The notes under the pieces were generated by a model. The model had not been told where the DNA came from and searched no databases. It worked only from the letters and a program-made list of their open reading frames with translations. A stretch of DNA of 64,000 nt from Trichopria drosophilae. Lineage: Eukaryota > Arthropoda > Insecta > Hymenoptera > Diapriidae. This document shows, in pieces, positions 37,630-47,261 of the stretch. The position numbers and the translations under genes were made by a program. Position 1 is the stretch's first letter. Every line of letters begins with the position of its first letter. The stretch covers positions 1,116,001 to 1,180,000 of the forward strand of contig CM059582.1 of the NCBI GenBank assembly GCA_030407085.1, written 5' to 3'.

Positions 37630-38697
37630 TTAGAATACTGATTCTTCTAGAAGTTGTTCGCGTTCCTCTTCTATTGCAATAGAATTATCATGATTTTTAA
37701 ATAAATCTCTGATTTTTGTTTCTATTTCATTTGCAATTTCTTTGTTTGCCTTGAGGTAACTTTTTACATTTTCTCTTCCTTGACCAAGACGCGTATTGTT
37801 ATATGAATAATAAGCACCTGCCTTTTCAAGCACACCAAGCTTTGCTCCTATATCTATTATTTCTCCAAATTTTGATATGCCTTCATTGTACATTATATCG
37901 AATTTTGCTTCTCTAAATGGAGAAGCAACTTTATTTTTTACAACTTTAACTCTCGTTTCATTACCCGTAATATTCTCCTTATCCTTTATCACACCAACTT
38001 TTCTTATATCAAGTCTTATAGAAGTATAGAATTTTAACGCATTCCCACCAGTGGTAGTTTCAGGATTTCCATATACTACTCCTATTTTCATACGAATTTG
38101 GTTAATAAATATCAATATACAGTTTGCTTTTGAAACTGCAGAGGTGAGCTTTCGTAGCCCATGACTTAGAAGTCTTGCTTGTAGTCCCATGTGCTGGTCG
38201 CCCATATCTCCTTCAATTTCAGCTCTTGGAGTTAGTGCTGCAACAGAGTCAATAACTATTACATCAACTGCACCAGAACATACTAAATACTCAACGATAT
38301 GCAACGCTTGTTCTCCAGTGTCTGGTTGTGAAATCACTAAATCATCGGTGTTTACTCCAATTTTACAAGCATATATAACATCCAGTGCGTGCTCCGCATC
38401 GATAAATGCACATAAACCTCCTTTTTTCTGTGCTTCAGCAATTACATGCAAAGCAAGGGTAGTTTTACCAGAACTCTCAGGGCCAAATATCTCAATTATA
38501 CGTCCTTTTGGCAATCCCCCAACACCCAGAGCTGAATCAAGTGCAATCGACCCTGTAGATATCGTGTCTATTTTTTCTACAGGGTTTTGCTTTAGCTTCA
38601 TTATTGCACCTTTACCGAATGCTTTTTCAATTTGACTTATTGCATTATCTAGTGCTTTTTGCTTATCATTATTTCTTTCTTCTGGATTATGTGCCAT
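37630..38697 (-). CDS. recA: recombinase RecA
   Basis: RecA is the DNA strand-exchange ATPase for recombinational repair. The 355 residues include Walker [24 protein letters not shown] and [20 protein letters not shown], loop L1/L2 regions ([40 protein letters not shown]) and an acidic C-terminus ([13 protein letters not shown]). It is complete and monocistronic, with a presumed promoter in the 110-bp spacer to truA. Confidence 0.98.
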   Translation of the reverse strand: MAHNPEERNNDKQKALDNAISQIEKAFGKGAIMKLKQNPVEKIDTISTGSIALDSALGVGGLPKGRIIEIFGPESSGKTTLALHVIAEAQKKGGLCAFIDAEHALDVIYACKIGVNTDDLVISQPDTGEQALHIVEYLVCSGAVDVIVIDSVAALTPRAEIEGDMGDQHMGLQARLLSHGLRKLTSAVSKANCILIFINQIRMKIGVVYGNPETTTGGNALKFYTSIRLDIRKVGVIKDKENITGNETRVKVVKNKVASPFREAKFDIMYNEGISKFGEIIDIGAKLGVLEKAGAYYSYNNTRLGQGRENVKSYLKANKEIANEIETKIRDLFKNHDNSIAIEEEREQLLEESVF

Positions 38698-38807
38698 GGA
38701 TCATTTATTAACTTGTATAGTCTCCATGGTAATTGAACGCAACCAATCTGCCAAGGGTTTTTTAATAACGAAGAACGTTAGCTACCTCAAATTAGATAGA
38801 CTTTGTA

Positions 38808-39545
38808 GTGCGATACAAAATAACGATAGAATACAATGGTAGTGGTTTCTCTGGCTGGCAAAAGCAACAACACTCTGCTAACTCAATCCAGGAAACCATA
38901 GAAAACGCTATATTTAATTTCAGTGGCGAGAGAGTCTCTTTGCATTGTGGTGGCAGAACTGACACAGGGGTTCATGCTTTAGGGCAAGTTGCTCATTTCA
39001 ATATGGAAAGGCAATTTGAGCTTTACAGAATAAGAAATGGAATAAACTATCACTTAAAAGCGATTCCTATAGTTGTGCTTAGTGCAGAAGCTGTAGATGA
39101 TGCATTTCATGCACGATTTTCAGCAAAAAAAAGATATTATGAATATAGAATAATTAATCGCTACGCTCCTGCGGCTCTGGAAATCGGTTATGTGTGGCAA
39201 GTATTTAACCCACTTGACGTAAACATCATGCGTGAAGCTGCTAGACACCTGCTTGGAAAACATAATCTTTCAAGCTTCCGCTCAAAAGATTGTCAAGCTA
39301 CAAATCCGGTCAGAACAATCGATGATATTGATATAGTACAAAACGGAAGTCACATATACATCAAAATATCTGCGATTTCCTTTTTACATAACCAGGTGAG
39401 GATTATTGTTGGTACTTTAGTTGAATTTGGAAAAAATAGAACTAATCCACAAGAAATGCTAAACATATTAAGTCAATGTAAAAGAAACGCCGCTGGGGTT
39501 ACTGCGCCGTCTCACGGCTTATACTTAGTAAAGATAGATTACTAG
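38808..39545 (+). CDS. truA: tRNA pseudouridine(38-40) synthase TruA
   Basis: TruA isomerises uridines in the anticodon arm of tRNAs. The 245 residues start YKITIEYNGSGFSGWQKQQH. The catalytic aspartate is in LHCGGRTDTGVHALGQVAHF. ARFSAKKRYYEYRI and FLHNQVRIIVGTLVEFG also match. The start is GTG 38808. It ends one base before the convergent dnaN stop. Confidence 0.95.
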   Translation: MRYKITIEYNGSGFSGWQKQQHSANSIQETIENAIFNFSGERVSLHCGGRTDTGVHALGQVAHFNMERQFELYRIRNGINYHLKAIPIVVLSAEAVDDAFHARFSAKKRYYEYRIINRYAPAALEIGYVWQVFNPLDVNIMREAARHLLGKHNLSSFRSKDCQATNPVRTIDDIDIVQNGSHIYIKISAISFLHNQVRIIVGTLVEFGKNRTNPQEMLNILSQCKRNAAGVTAPSHGLYLVKIDY

Positions 39546-39546
39546 C

Positions 39547-40698
39547 TTAAGTCCTCATTGGCATTACTATATATAGTGCACTTGGATCATCTTCATCAGT
39601 GATAATTGTAGCGCTATTACCATCTGATAGGCTGATCTTACATTTGTTTTTTATACAAGATAAAGCATCAAGCAAATAACGAGAATTAAATCCTACTTTC
39701 ATAAGAGCTCCATCGTAATCCACCTCTATAGACTCAGTCGCATCACTGCACTCTTGGGAATTTGAATGTAGAGTTAATAAATTCTCTTGCAATGAAAATT
39801 TAATTGATTTTATTTTATCGGACACAACAACGGAAACTCGGTCTATAACACTAGCAAGTTTGCTACTCTCAACAATCATTTGTTTATCTTGAGACGTTGG
39901 AATGACAGCTCTGTAATCTGGAAAAGTCCCATCTATCAATTTTGATATTAGAATATACTCACCACATGTAAATTTGATTTTTCTATCTGAAAGTTTTATA
40001 TTTATCTCATTACAATCACCCAATACTTTCAACAGTTCCATGATAGTTTTACGTGGAATGATCACCCCAAATTCTCCGTTGATATTTTTAGGTTTAGGCC
40101 TTTTTGTACATGATAAACGGTGGCCATCAGTTGCAACGCAGCACAGAAATTGCTCATCTGTATGCAGATATATCCCGTTTAAATTATACCTTGTATCATC
40201 CAGCGACACAGCAAACTTCGTTTTAGTCAACAAGTCTACCAAATCTGCACTTAGTAGAGTGAAATCATATTGATGATCACCTTCTTCAAGAACAGGGAAG
40301 TTATTTGAAACTACGTTCGGTAAAGAAAAATTTGCATTTCCACAGGATATCAATAATTTTCCTTGATTATTCATTTCGAAATTGACATCCAAATTAGTTG
40401 GCAATTTTTTCACTATGTCATGTAAAGTATGTGCTGAGATTTTCACTTCTCCTTCTGCTGATACATTTGCAGTAAGTGAGGCAAATATTGAAATGTCAAG
40501 ATCAGTAGCCTTCAATTTTATGCTACCATATTGTGCTTTGATATTTATACACGCTAAAACATCTATCGCGTTGCGCCTTTCAACCACTCCACTTACCCTG
40601 GATAGCGTATTTAAAAGGCTTGCACGACTTACACTAAAACGCATTTGTTCACACACAGAACTTTGTTCTTTGATTCCTATATCTACAATTTTTGACAT
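39547..40698 (-). CDS. dnaN: DNA polymerase III beta sliding clamp
   Basis: The beta clamp is a ring that tethers polymerase III to DNA. I start at ATG 40698 (MSKIVDIGIKEQ); a TTG four codons upstream is less likely. The three clamp domains are recognisable: FSVSRASLLNTLSRVSGVVE (I), DFTLLSADLVDLLTKTKFAV (II) and VIPTSQDKQMIVESSKLASV (III), ending with LYIVMPMRT, the clamp-typical PMR end. It is not next to dnaA here, consistent with scrambled gene order in Wolbachia. Confidence 0.95.
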   Translation of the reverse strand: MSKIVDIGIKEQSSVCEQMRFSVSRASLLNTLSRVSGVVERRNAIDVLACINIKAQYGSIKLKATDLDISIFASLTANVSAEGEVKISAHTLHDIVKKLPTNLDVNFEMNNQGKLLISCGNANFSLPNVVSNNFPVLEEGDHQYDFTLLSADLVDLLTKTKFAVSLDDTRYNLNGIYLHTDEQFLCCVATDGHRLSCTKRPKPKNINGEFGVIIPRKTIMELLKVLGDCNEINIKLSDRKIKFTCGEYILISKLIDGTFPDYRAVIPTSQDKQMIVESSKLASVIDRVSVVVSDKIKSIKFSLQENLLTLHSNSQECSDATESIEVDYDGALMKVGFNSRYLLDALSCIKNKCKISLSDGNSATIITDEDDPSALYIVMPMRT

Positions 40699-40809
40699 AT
40701 TAATTCTCAAAAATATATTTTAAATGATATTCATATTCTATGTAAAGTGATATCCATATTTTTGTCTGAGAGACAAAACAGCCTATCTTATACTTTAGTG
40801 ATCAATAAT

Positions 40810-41307
40810 TTACTTTGTATGGCATAAGTCATGCATTTTTTGGTACGCTTTTTGAAAGCCAAGCAAGGAATAAGTATCATCAACATTTGCTGTTTTTACT
40901 TTTCCATTAACTACCATTGATAATCCCTGCTTCATTTTTAGAATCAAATCTTGGTCCATTTTTGTATCATCTGTCCACGCAAGACTTCCCTGTATTATTG
41001 GCAATTGATATTTAATTTTTTTATCGATATTGAGAACTACAGGCTCATTATTATACTGAAAGCCAGAAGTGACGCTCACCTCATCTGCTTTTTTATCAAC
41101 GTAACTGACCATTACATACGGCTTGCGGTCAGCTGTATAATGTTCACTTTTTTTCTTAGGATGAGATACAATGTAACACACTTTTTCACCATCTTCCAAT
41201 GCAGTATACACAAGCCAATCTTTATATTTTTCGTTCAGCTGTACGTTACTAACCGATGCAAGAGTACCTATTGAAAAAAATATTAGAAATACAAAAAGAC
41301 TACGCAT
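40810..41307 (-). CDS. invasion-associated locus B (IalB)-like secreted protein
   Basis: ATG 41307 gives a clear signal peptide (MRSLFVFLIFFSIGTLASVS); an upstream TTG is less likely. The mature part has the IalB pattern: YKDWLVYTALEDGEKVCYIV, YVMVSYVDKKADEVSVTSGF and a late cysteine in MHDLCHTK that could pair with the first. IalB was named in Bartonella for a role in erythrocyte entry, and homologues are widespread in Alphaproteobacteria. The start overlaps the rpoH stop by 8 bp, so expression may follow the heat-shock sigma factor. A periplasmic or secreted location is inferred. Confidence 0.8.
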   Translation of the reverse strand: MRSLFVFLIFFSIGTLASVSNVQLNEKYKDWLVYTALEDGEKVCYIVSHPKKKSEHYTADRKPYVMVSYVDKKADEVSVTSGFQYNNEPVVLNIDKKIKYQLPIIQGSLAWTDDTKMDQDLILKMKQGLSMVVNGKVKTANVDDTYSLLGFQKAYQKMHDLCHTK

Positions 41308-42193
41308 GTAAACCAAGTTTCAAACTCTCTGATTTTACATGTTGTTTCACCTTACTCATTGCTTGCTCAGCCAACTGTCTTATTCTTTCTCTTGAGACAC
41401 AATATTTTTTGCTAAGCTCATCCAAAGTCTGAGTACTTTCAGATAAATATCTGCTAATGAAAATGTCTCTTGATCTTTCATTAAGACTTGCCAGCGCATT
41501 GCTTAAAATTGTTTCTTTTAATGCCTTTTCTTCATGATTCTGGTAAGCTACTTCTTGACTAACTAAATTACACGGAATCATATCTTGTAACTCCTTTTTA
41601 GAGTCATCACCTATTTTTATATAATTATTTAACGACTGATCCTTACAAGCCAGACGATAGCTCATCTGTACAACATCTTCTTCAGATACAGAAAGCTCAT
41701 TTGATATTGCTTTTATTTCTTCTTTACTCAAAGTTTCTCTGTTTGTGTATTGTAAAATTCTTTTTTTTATTTTACGTAAACTAAAAAACAATCTCCTTTG
41801 TGCTTGCGTTGTACCTATTTTTACAAGTGACCAAGATTTTAATATAAAGTCTCTCATTGAAGCTTCAATCCACCATACTGCATAAGTTGAAAAACGAAAT
41901 CCCAAGTTAGGATTGAACTTTTTCACTGCATGCATTAAACCCATATTTCCTTCCATGACCAGGTCCATCAACAATAGACCGTAATTCTTAAATTTCATTG
42001 CAATTTTTACTACCAAATTCAAATGGCTAGCAATCAACCTGTGAGCAGAAGAAATATCCTGGTATTCTTGCCAATTTTTTGCTAATCGCACTTCCTCTTC
42101 TTGGGAAAGCATAGGAAATTTTCGCACTTCAGCAATATATTGCATGAGATTAGTGCTACTATTAACACACAAATTTGCTACTGGGGTCAACAT
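41300..42193 (-). CDS. rpoH: RNA polymerase sigma-32 factor RpoH
   Basis: RpoH is the heat-shock sigma factor. The 297 residues show region 1.2/2.1 (LSQEEEVRLAKNWQEYQD), region 2.2 (DLVMEGNMGLMHAVKKFNP), region 2.3-2.4 (FRFSTYAVWWIEASMRDFIL), an RpoH-box-like segment (SWSLVKIGTTQAQRRLFFSL) and region 4.2 (DELSKKYCVSRERIRQLAEQ). It is complete. The short leader contains AT-rich sequence only. The IalB-like gene begins within its 3' end. Confidence 0.95.
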   Translation of the reverse strand: MLTPVANLCVNSSTNLMQYIAEVRKFPMLSQEEEVRLAKNWQEYQDISSAHRLIASHLNLVVKIAMKFKNYGLLLMDLVMEGNMGLMHAVKKFNPNLGFRFSTYAVWWIEASMRDFILKSWSLVKIGTTQAQRRLFFSLRKIKKRILQYTNRETLSKEEIKAISNELSVSEEDVVQMSYRLACKDQSLNNYIKIGDDSKKELQDMIPCNLVSQEVAYQNHEEKALKETILSNALASLNERSRDIFISRYLSESTQTLDELSKKYCVSRERIRQLAEQAMSKVKQHVKSESLKLGLHA

Positions 42194-42360
42194 AACAATT
42201 TAAATTAAAACTCCATAATATATTGATTTTCAGTGAAAAATTCAAGCTTTAATTAAAAAAGCACAATTTTACATCTAATTGAGATCTTAACAACATCTAC
42301 CTAAATATATCATTAAAATTGCTAGCGTATAACTATAAAAACTACATTAAATAAATAATG

Positions 42361-42434
42361 TGTTATTCCAGTGCTCAAACACTGGAATTCACATTTCTTT
42401 TTTCTAGATCCCAGTGTCATGCTACTTGAATGAC
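42361..42434. repeat. Wolbachia palindromic element, short copy
   Basis: The element begins tgttattccagtgctcaaac and ends ctagatcccagtgtcatgct, with the ccagtg/cactgg inverted motifs at both ends. It is intergenic, between rpoH and wsp, just downstream of the wsp stop. Confidence 0.65.
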
Positions 42435-42469
42435 AAGAAAAACCCACTGGGATAATAAGACAAAGATGA

Positions 42470-43153
42470 CTAGAAATTAAACGCTACTCCAGCTTCTGTA
42501 CCAACAGTACTGTAAAGAACATTTTTGATACCAGTATCACCCTTAGCTGCCTTATCAAAACTAGCACCATAAGAACCGAAGTAACGAGCTCCAGCAAAGA
42601 GTTTGATTTCTGGGGTTACATCATAACTAACACCAGCTTTTGCTTGATAAGCAAAACCAAATCCTTTTTGATCTTTAACTGCATCAACTTTTGAAGGATT
42701 GCTGATATATGCTGCACCAACACCAATACCAACGTATGGAGTGATAGGCATATCTTCAATCGCTATATCGTAATAAACGTTAACCAACCCTGAAAATGCT
42801 GTTAAACTGTCTGCAACATTTGTTTCAGAAGTATTTACTACAGCTGCATCTTTAGCCAATTGTGAGTAAAGCCCTTCAACATCAACTCTAATGTCATCCA
42901 TTTTATAACCAAATGCACCACCACCAGCTATAAAAGATCTTGTTAAGGGACTATCCTTTTCTTTGCCTGTTGCATTTGCAATACCATCAACTTTTGTATA
43001 AAAAGGTAAAATTTCACCGTTGTGTTGTAAACGAACGTAGTAACTAGTTTCTTCATCACTTATTGGACCAATAGGGTCTGATGAAAAAGCAGAGTTTGAT
43101 AGGCTTAGCAACGTCACTAAAGCAGCTGCCGAAAAAAACTTTTTATAATGCAT
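42470..43153 (-). CDS. wsp: Wolbachia surface protein WSP
   Basis: WSP is the major outer-membrane beta-barrel antigen of Wolbachia, used as a strain marker. The 227-residue precursor has a signal peptide (FFSAAALVTLLSLSNSAFSS) followed by the invariant DPIGPISDEETSYYVRLQ. Conserved blocks SFIAGGGAFGYKMDDIRVDV, LVNVYYDIAIEDMPITPYVG and GVSYDVTPEIKLFAGARYFG alternate with four hypervariable regions. It ends with GTEAGVAFNF. The variable regions look like supergroup B types (judgement from memory). The ribosome binding site is cgagggcaatt. It has its own 335-bp upstream region. Confidence 0.98.
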   Translation of the reverse strand: MHYKKFFSAAALVTLLSLSNSAFSSDPIGPISDEETSYYVRLQHNGEILPFYTKVDGIANATGKEKDSPLTRSFIAGGGAFGYKMDDIRVDVEGLYSQLAKDAAVVNTSETNVADSLTAFSGLVNVYYDIAIEDMPITPYVGIGVGAAYISNPSKVDAVKDQKGFGFAYQAKAGVSYDVTPEIKLFAGARYFGSYGASFDKAAKGDTGIKNVLYSTVGTEAGVAFNF

Positions 43154-43489
43154 AATTGCCCTCGTTAAAAAAATTAAAATTCCACTTTAGCAGTCTAAAT
43201 AATAACTAAAGTTAAGTCAAGTGCTAACTTAATAACACAAAACCTTCTGTATCTTAACTGACTTTTAGGAAAATACAAAGATTTTATTAATTAATAAATA
43301 GAGTTACTCTACTTTTTTTACTCTTGATCTTCTGACACCTATTTCACTAATGTCTTTTTATCTTCTGATCTGCATTCATCGTTGTGAATTGCTTCATATT
43401 TATGCAGTAATATGAATGCACTTCATGGAAGCACTAGTATAAAAGGCAAACACTTAGTTACTGCATTAAGGCAAACTTCAGTAGTAAAT
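43154..43489. other. intergenic upstream of wsp
   Basis: This AT-rich region separates wsp from ybaB, with all genes transcribed leftward. It should contain the strong wsp promoter. I could not assign boxes with certainty and see no ORF or repeat. Confidence 0.4.
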
Positions 43490-43822
43490 TTAAAAAGGAA
43501 GCTTAAATCCAGGTGGTAAACCCATCATACCTGCAAGATCAGAAGTTGCATTTGCCATATCTTCTTCTGCTTTTTTGATGGCATCATTGAATGCTGCTGT
43601 CACTAAATCTTCTACTATATCTTTTTCTTCATTTCTCATAAGCTCTAAGTCTATATTTACCTTTTTAGCTTTATAGCTACCTATTTTTATCACTTCCACT
43701 AATACAGAAACCTTACCACCACCAGAAATACCTTGAAACTCTTTTCCAGTATACTTTTCTTGAGCTTCCGCAAGCTTTTTTTGCATTTCCTGCGCTTGCT
43801 TCATTATTTGACTGAAATCCAC
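43490..43822 (-). CDS. ybaB: YbaB/EbfC family nucleoid-associated protein
   Basis: This is a small DNA-binding protein of 110 residues that usually follows dnaX, as it does here with a 3-bp gap. It begins with a coiled helix (MDFSQIMKQAQEMQKKLAEA) and contains EFQGISGGGKVSVLVE and DLVTAAFNDAIKKAEED, ending in MMGLPPGFKLPF. The family forms dimers that bind DNA; the precise role is uncertain. Confidence 0.95.
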   Translation of the reverse strand: MDFSQIMKQAQEMQKKLAEAQEKYTGKEFQGISGGGKVSVLVEVIKIGSYKAKKVNIDLELMRNEEKDIVEDLVTAAFNDAIKKAEEDMANATSDLAGMMGLPPGFKLPF

Positions 43823-43825
43823 AAC

Positions 43826-45409
43826 CTACTCCTTATTTTCTATATTAACTACCTTTGCACCTTTAAACGTATTTAATATATCCTTAACTGCAGGTGCATA
43901 ATTTAAATTACTCACTTCCCTATTCATATAACTCGTATCAACTATAATAGCCCACTCCCGATTAGTAGCTTGATTTAAGTAACTTTTTAAGTCATTACAA
44001 AAATTACTGTTCAAGTTAGATACAGCTTTTAATTTTAAATACCCAAATTTACAATCTATTAATTGTAGATTACTACACAGTTGTTTGTAAAGATAAATTT
44101 GGTTACTCCGCCTTAATAGTTGCAAAATCTTATCAAAATCGTAATTTTGTTGTTTATTTTTCACATGGATCCCAGTGTCACGCACTGGGATGACAGAGTG
44201 GGGTTTTTCCACATATTTTTTTGGATCCGAGTAGTCAGCTACTTGGATGACAGGGGGGGAAGGTGCAACAGGTCTGCCCTGTCTATTTCCTTGCTCTACA
44301 TTCTGTGAAAGAATTTTTTTGATCACCTGTTCCGGAGAAGGTAAATCAGAAAGATAACAAAGGCTAATTAATATCATTTCAGCAGCAATTTCATTGCATG
44401 TTGAAACCTTTATATCTTGAATACCCTTAAGCAGCACCTTCCACAATCTCGAAAAAAACATTAAAGACTTTTTTGTACTCAAATCTTTTACTCTGCTCTT
44501 CTCATATTCTGTATCAATCTCTTTTGTAATTAAAAAACGGCATATTAACTGGATTGTTTGCAGTAGATCTTCAAAAATATTGAGCGGATTTGCTGTTTTT
44601 ACCACATTGTCGAATACTAACAAAGCCTTCTGTAAATCACTATCTAATACTGCTTCCAGTAGATCAAATATAACGTTTCTATCTACTAGACCAAGTATGT
44701 CTGTAACACTTTGAGTGGATATTGTACCATCTTTGCTATATAGCACTGCTTGATTCATCAAAAATAAAGCGTTACGCATTGAATTGCTACAGTGGTGCGC
44801 AATTAATTCCGATGCTTCTTTTTCAATAAAATAATTTTCTTTTTGTGCAATATCATTTAAACGCTCCATTATCTTAGCTGAAGAAATGTTATGTAAGTCA
44901 AACCTTTGACAACGTGCAATAACAGTTATTGGTATCTTTTTTATTTCTGTAGTTGCTAGAATAAACTTTACGCTAGATGGTGGCTCTTCTAGAGTTTTAA
45001 GTAATGCATTAAATGCATTACTGGATAACATGTGCACTTCATCTATAATGTAAACTTTAAATTTAGAACTTATTGGTAAATAGCAAATATCTCCCAAGAT
45101 CGCCCTAACATCCTCAACACTAGTGTGACTTGCCGCATCGATTTCAACTACATCTGGATGGCTTGAATTTTTTATTGCCAGACAACTTGTACATGATCCA
45201 CAAGGTTCAAAAGTTGGCCCCAATAAGCAGTTCAAACATAAAGCTATTATTCTTGCAGTGGTGGTTTTACCAACTCCACTACTACCAGAAAGCAGTATAG
45301 ATTGTGGAATTTTATTGAGAGTAAAAGCATTTTTTAGTATACGCACCAATATATCTTGACCTACTAAATCTTTAAAGCTACTAGGACGATATTTTAATGC
45401 TATGTTCAT
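43826..45409 (-). CDS. dnaX: DNA polymerase III subunit gamma/tau, with inserted palindromic element
   Basis: DnaX is the clamp-loader ATPase. The 527 residues begin with PSSFKDLVGQDILVRILKNA and Walker A SGSSGVGKTTTARIIAL. The zinc module has cysteines in FEPCGSCTSC plus one upstream, Walker B is VYIIDEVHMLS, and FILATTEIKKIPITVIARC carries sensor 1. Domain III ends near residue 360. Residues about 385-415 (VEKPHSVIPVRDTGIHVKNK) come from a palindromic element inserted in frame in the linker before the short tau-type C-terminal region. The insertion lies outside the ATPase, so function is probably kept. It heads a dnaX-ybaB operon. Confidence 0.95.
   Translation of the reverse strand: MNIALKYRPSSFKDLVGQDILVRILKNAFTLNKIPQSILLSGSSGVGKTTTARIIALCLNCLLGPTFEPCGSCTSCLAIKNSSHPDVVEIDAASHTSVEDVRAILGDICYLPISSKFKVYIIDEVHMLSSNAFNALLKTLEEPPSSVKFILATTEIKKIPITVIARCQRFDLHNISSAKIMERLNDIAQKENYFIEKEASELIAHHCSNSMRNALFLMNQAVLYSKDGTISTQSVTDILGLVDRNVIFDLLEAVLDSDLQKALLVFDNVVKTANPLNIFEDLLQTIQLICRFLITKEIDTEYEKSRVKDLSTKKSLMFFSRLWKVLLKGIQDIKVSTCNEIAAEMILISLCYLSDLPSPEQVIKKILSQNVEQGNRQGRPVAPSPPVIQVADYSDPKKYVEKPHSVIPVRDTGIHVKNKQQNYDFDKILQLLRRSNQIYLYKQLCSNLQLIDCKFGYLKLKAVSNLNSNFCNDLKSYLNQATNREWAIIVDTSYMNREVSNLNYAPAVKDILNTFKGAKVVNIENKE
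44164..44255. repeat. Wolbachia palindromic element inside dnaX
   Basis: The text catggatcccagtgtcacgc followed by actgggatgacagagtgggg, and the second arm gcagctacttggatgacagg-like sequence, contain the same ccagtg/cactgg palindrome as the other copies. On the gene strand it is open and encodes residues such as HSVIPVRDTGIHV. It adds about 30 codons to dnaX without changing the frame. Confidence 0.7.
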
Positions 45410-45644
45410 AGCCTAGATAAAACAAATAGTACAAATAGGTATGCAACCCAAAAAGATTCTGATATGGTTGCTTCATTTCTGACCTGACCAAGTTACAGAA
45501 TTTTTGCCTGCATACCTTATAAAAGGTTATACTTTTTTTTTTTTTTAGCAAGGTATATTCTATATTAATCTTATAATTTATATGTTAGACCTTTTGCAAC
45601 ATTACTTTGGAGTAAACAGCTGTTACCTAAAATACTCTTCTTCT

Positions 45645-45756
45645 GTCATCCCAGTGCCCAGACACTGGGATCCAGAAAACTTAATTTTAAATGAATACAT
45701 TAGGCTGTTGTATAATAAGAACTGGATTCCAGTTTCAATCACTGAAATGACACCCT
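45645..45756. repeat. Wolbachia palindromic element, long copy
   Basis: It begins gtcatcccagtgcccagaca and continues ctgggatccagaaaacttaa, ending aactggattccagtttcaat. It matches the copy inside the oxidoreductase (1291-1385) almost base for base, including the inner ttaattttraatgartacay section. It is intergenic between dnaX and the GST gene, within a composite stretch of such elements. Confidence 0.75.
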
Positions 45757-45793
45757 TCCGGCGGGGATTGCTCTCAAACTACAATGTTCGTAC

Positions 45794-45924
45794 AGTTGTA
45801 CTGGGATCCAAGTATAAAAATATTTGGAAATTATACAATGGACAATGGATTCTAGGAGTATACGTTAAAAGTAATGTCCATAATGAAATAAGCTGGATTC
45901 CAATGTCACGTACTGGAATGACAA
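45794..45924. repeat. Wolbachia palindromic element, diverged copy
   Basis: The left arm gtactgggatccaagtataa and the right arm caatgtcacgtactggaatg share the palindromic ends of the family, but the inner sequence has diverged. Together with the previous copy it fills most of the spacer before the GST gene and keeps a frame open from 45582 to 45962 by chance. Confidence 0.55.
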
Positions 45925-45958
45925 CATATAGGCGTTGGAATAACAAAAGAGGAATATT

Positions 45959-46612
45959 ATGATTTTATATCATTTTCCTCTTTGTCCGTTTTCACGAAAA
46001 GTTAGAGCTCTTCTCAAGGAAAAAAAGCTGATTTGTGATTTGGTATATGAAAATCCATGGGAAAAGCGGAATGAATTCATGGAGATCAATCCAATCGGAC
46101 AAGTACCAGTATTAATAGATAATAACTTTGTAATAGCGGATAGTAATGCCATTTGTGAATATATAGAAGAGACTTACAATAGCGATGTCAAATTACTTGG
46201 TTCATCCACTATTATTAAGTCTAAAATACGCGCTTTAATCAATTGGTTCGATAGCAAATTTTACAATGAAATTACTAAGTATATTATGAATGAAAAAGTA
46301 ATTACTAACCGCAGCCCTGACTCTAGATTTCTTCATGCAGCTCAGCATAACCTGCCTTACCATATGGAATACATCGAACACTTAATTAACAAGAACGTTT
46401 GGCTTGCAACCGATAAGTTCACTCTAGCCGATATTACCTTAGCATCACATATTTCTATAATAGACTACGTAAATAGTTTTCCATGGGAAAAAAGTAAGAT
46501 TTTAAAAGAATGGTACTCCATTGTTAAATCAAGGCCTTGTTTTCGCGAAATATTATTAGAGAGAGTTTTTGGCTTAACTCCCCCTAGACATTACGCTGAC
46601 CTTGATTTTTAA
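45959..46612 (+). CDS. glutathione S-transferase family protein
   Basis: The protein has 217 residues, with an N-terminal thioredoxin-like GST domain (MILYHFPLCPFSRKVRALLK, MEINPIGQVPVLIDNNFVI, ADSNAICEYIEETY) and a C-terminal helical domain (WLATDKFTLADITLASHISI). The cysteine in CPFSRKVR is where glutaredoxin-like and SspA-like members carry their active residue. It may detoxify or act as a regulator; the substrate is unknown. The ATG at 45959 is preceded by aagaggaatatt. It converges on, and overlaps, the O-methyltransferase gene by 29 bp at the 3' ends. Confidence 0.85.
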   Translation: MILYHFPLCPFSRKVRALLKEKKLICDLVYENPWEKRNEFMEINPIGQVPVLIDNNFVIADSNAICEYIEETYNSDVKLLGSSTIIKSKIRALINWFDSKFYNEITKYIMNEKVITNRSPDSRFLHAAQHNLPYHMEYIEHLINKNVWLATDKFTLADITLASHISIIDYVNSFPWEKSKILKEWYSIVKSRPCFREILLERVFGLTPPRHYADLDF

Positions 46613-47261
46613 CTTGCGTTAGTTTTAAAGCTACAGTCATTCCTTCGTCAGTAGGAATCAATATGGAGAAATATTTTTTTTCATCTGACAATCTATCGTT
46701 AAACTCTCTCATAGCATGCCATGACTTTTCTGATACTCCTTTTGGAGGCGATTCTAAAAATACTGTATCAAATAATAGAGTGTTATCTGCAACGATTAGC
46801 CCATCTTGTTTAATGTATGACTCTGCCCAATCCAAATACTGAGGATAACTACTTTTGTCAGCATCGATGAATATCATGTCAAATGGTGCCTTTGCTGATA
46901 ATTCATTAATTTTTTCCAGCGCATCACCTTCTATTAGAGTAATTTTATCACTTAGATTAAAAGCACTAAAATTTTTTTTTGCTATTCTTGAGTGTTGAGG
47001 ATTATTTTCTATTGTATATATATGACCATCTTTCGGTAAAGCTTTTACCATACAAATTGACGAATAACCATATAACGTGCCAATTTCAACTATGCTTTTA
47101 ACTTTATGGATTTTGATAAATAAATCTAATAATTTTCCTTCTTCAGGAGTGATTTGAATACGTTGTTTCTTATCAAGAGTACAATGTTCTTCTATTTTTT
47201 TATACTCTTTTGCAAATAAGCTTCTTATGTACAACGATTTTCTGCTAAAGTTATGACGCAT
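46584..47261 (-). CDS. SAM-dependent O-methyltransferase (CCoAOMT-like)
   Basis: The 225 residues have the fold of caffeoyl-CoA/catechol O-methyltransferases: KSIVEIGTLYGYSSICMVKA (SAM motif I), GHIYTIENNPQHSRIAKKNF, APFDMIFIDADKSSYPQYLD with the metal-binding aspartates, and GLIVADNTLLFDTVF. The natural substrate in bacteria of this kind is unknown. It is monocistronic, and a 250-bp spacer with a weak AT-rich promoter region separates it from the rightward gene at 47511. Confidence 0.9.
   Translation of the reverse strand: MRHNFSRKSLYIRSLFAKEYKKIEEHCTLDKKQRIQITPEEGKLLDLFIKIHKVKSIVEIGTLYGYSSICMVKALPKDGHIYTIENNPQHSRIAKKNFSAFNLSDKITLIEGDALEKINELSAKAPFDMIFIDADKSSYPQYLDWAESYIKQDGLIVADNTLLFDTVFLESPPKGVSEKSWHAMREFNDRLSDEKKYFSILIPTDEGMTVALKLTQVKNQGQRNV

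Noticed and set aside
45582..45962. 126-codon frame before the GST gene
   Set aside because: Nearly all of it is palindromic element sequence, and it has no ribosome binding site; treated as repeat.
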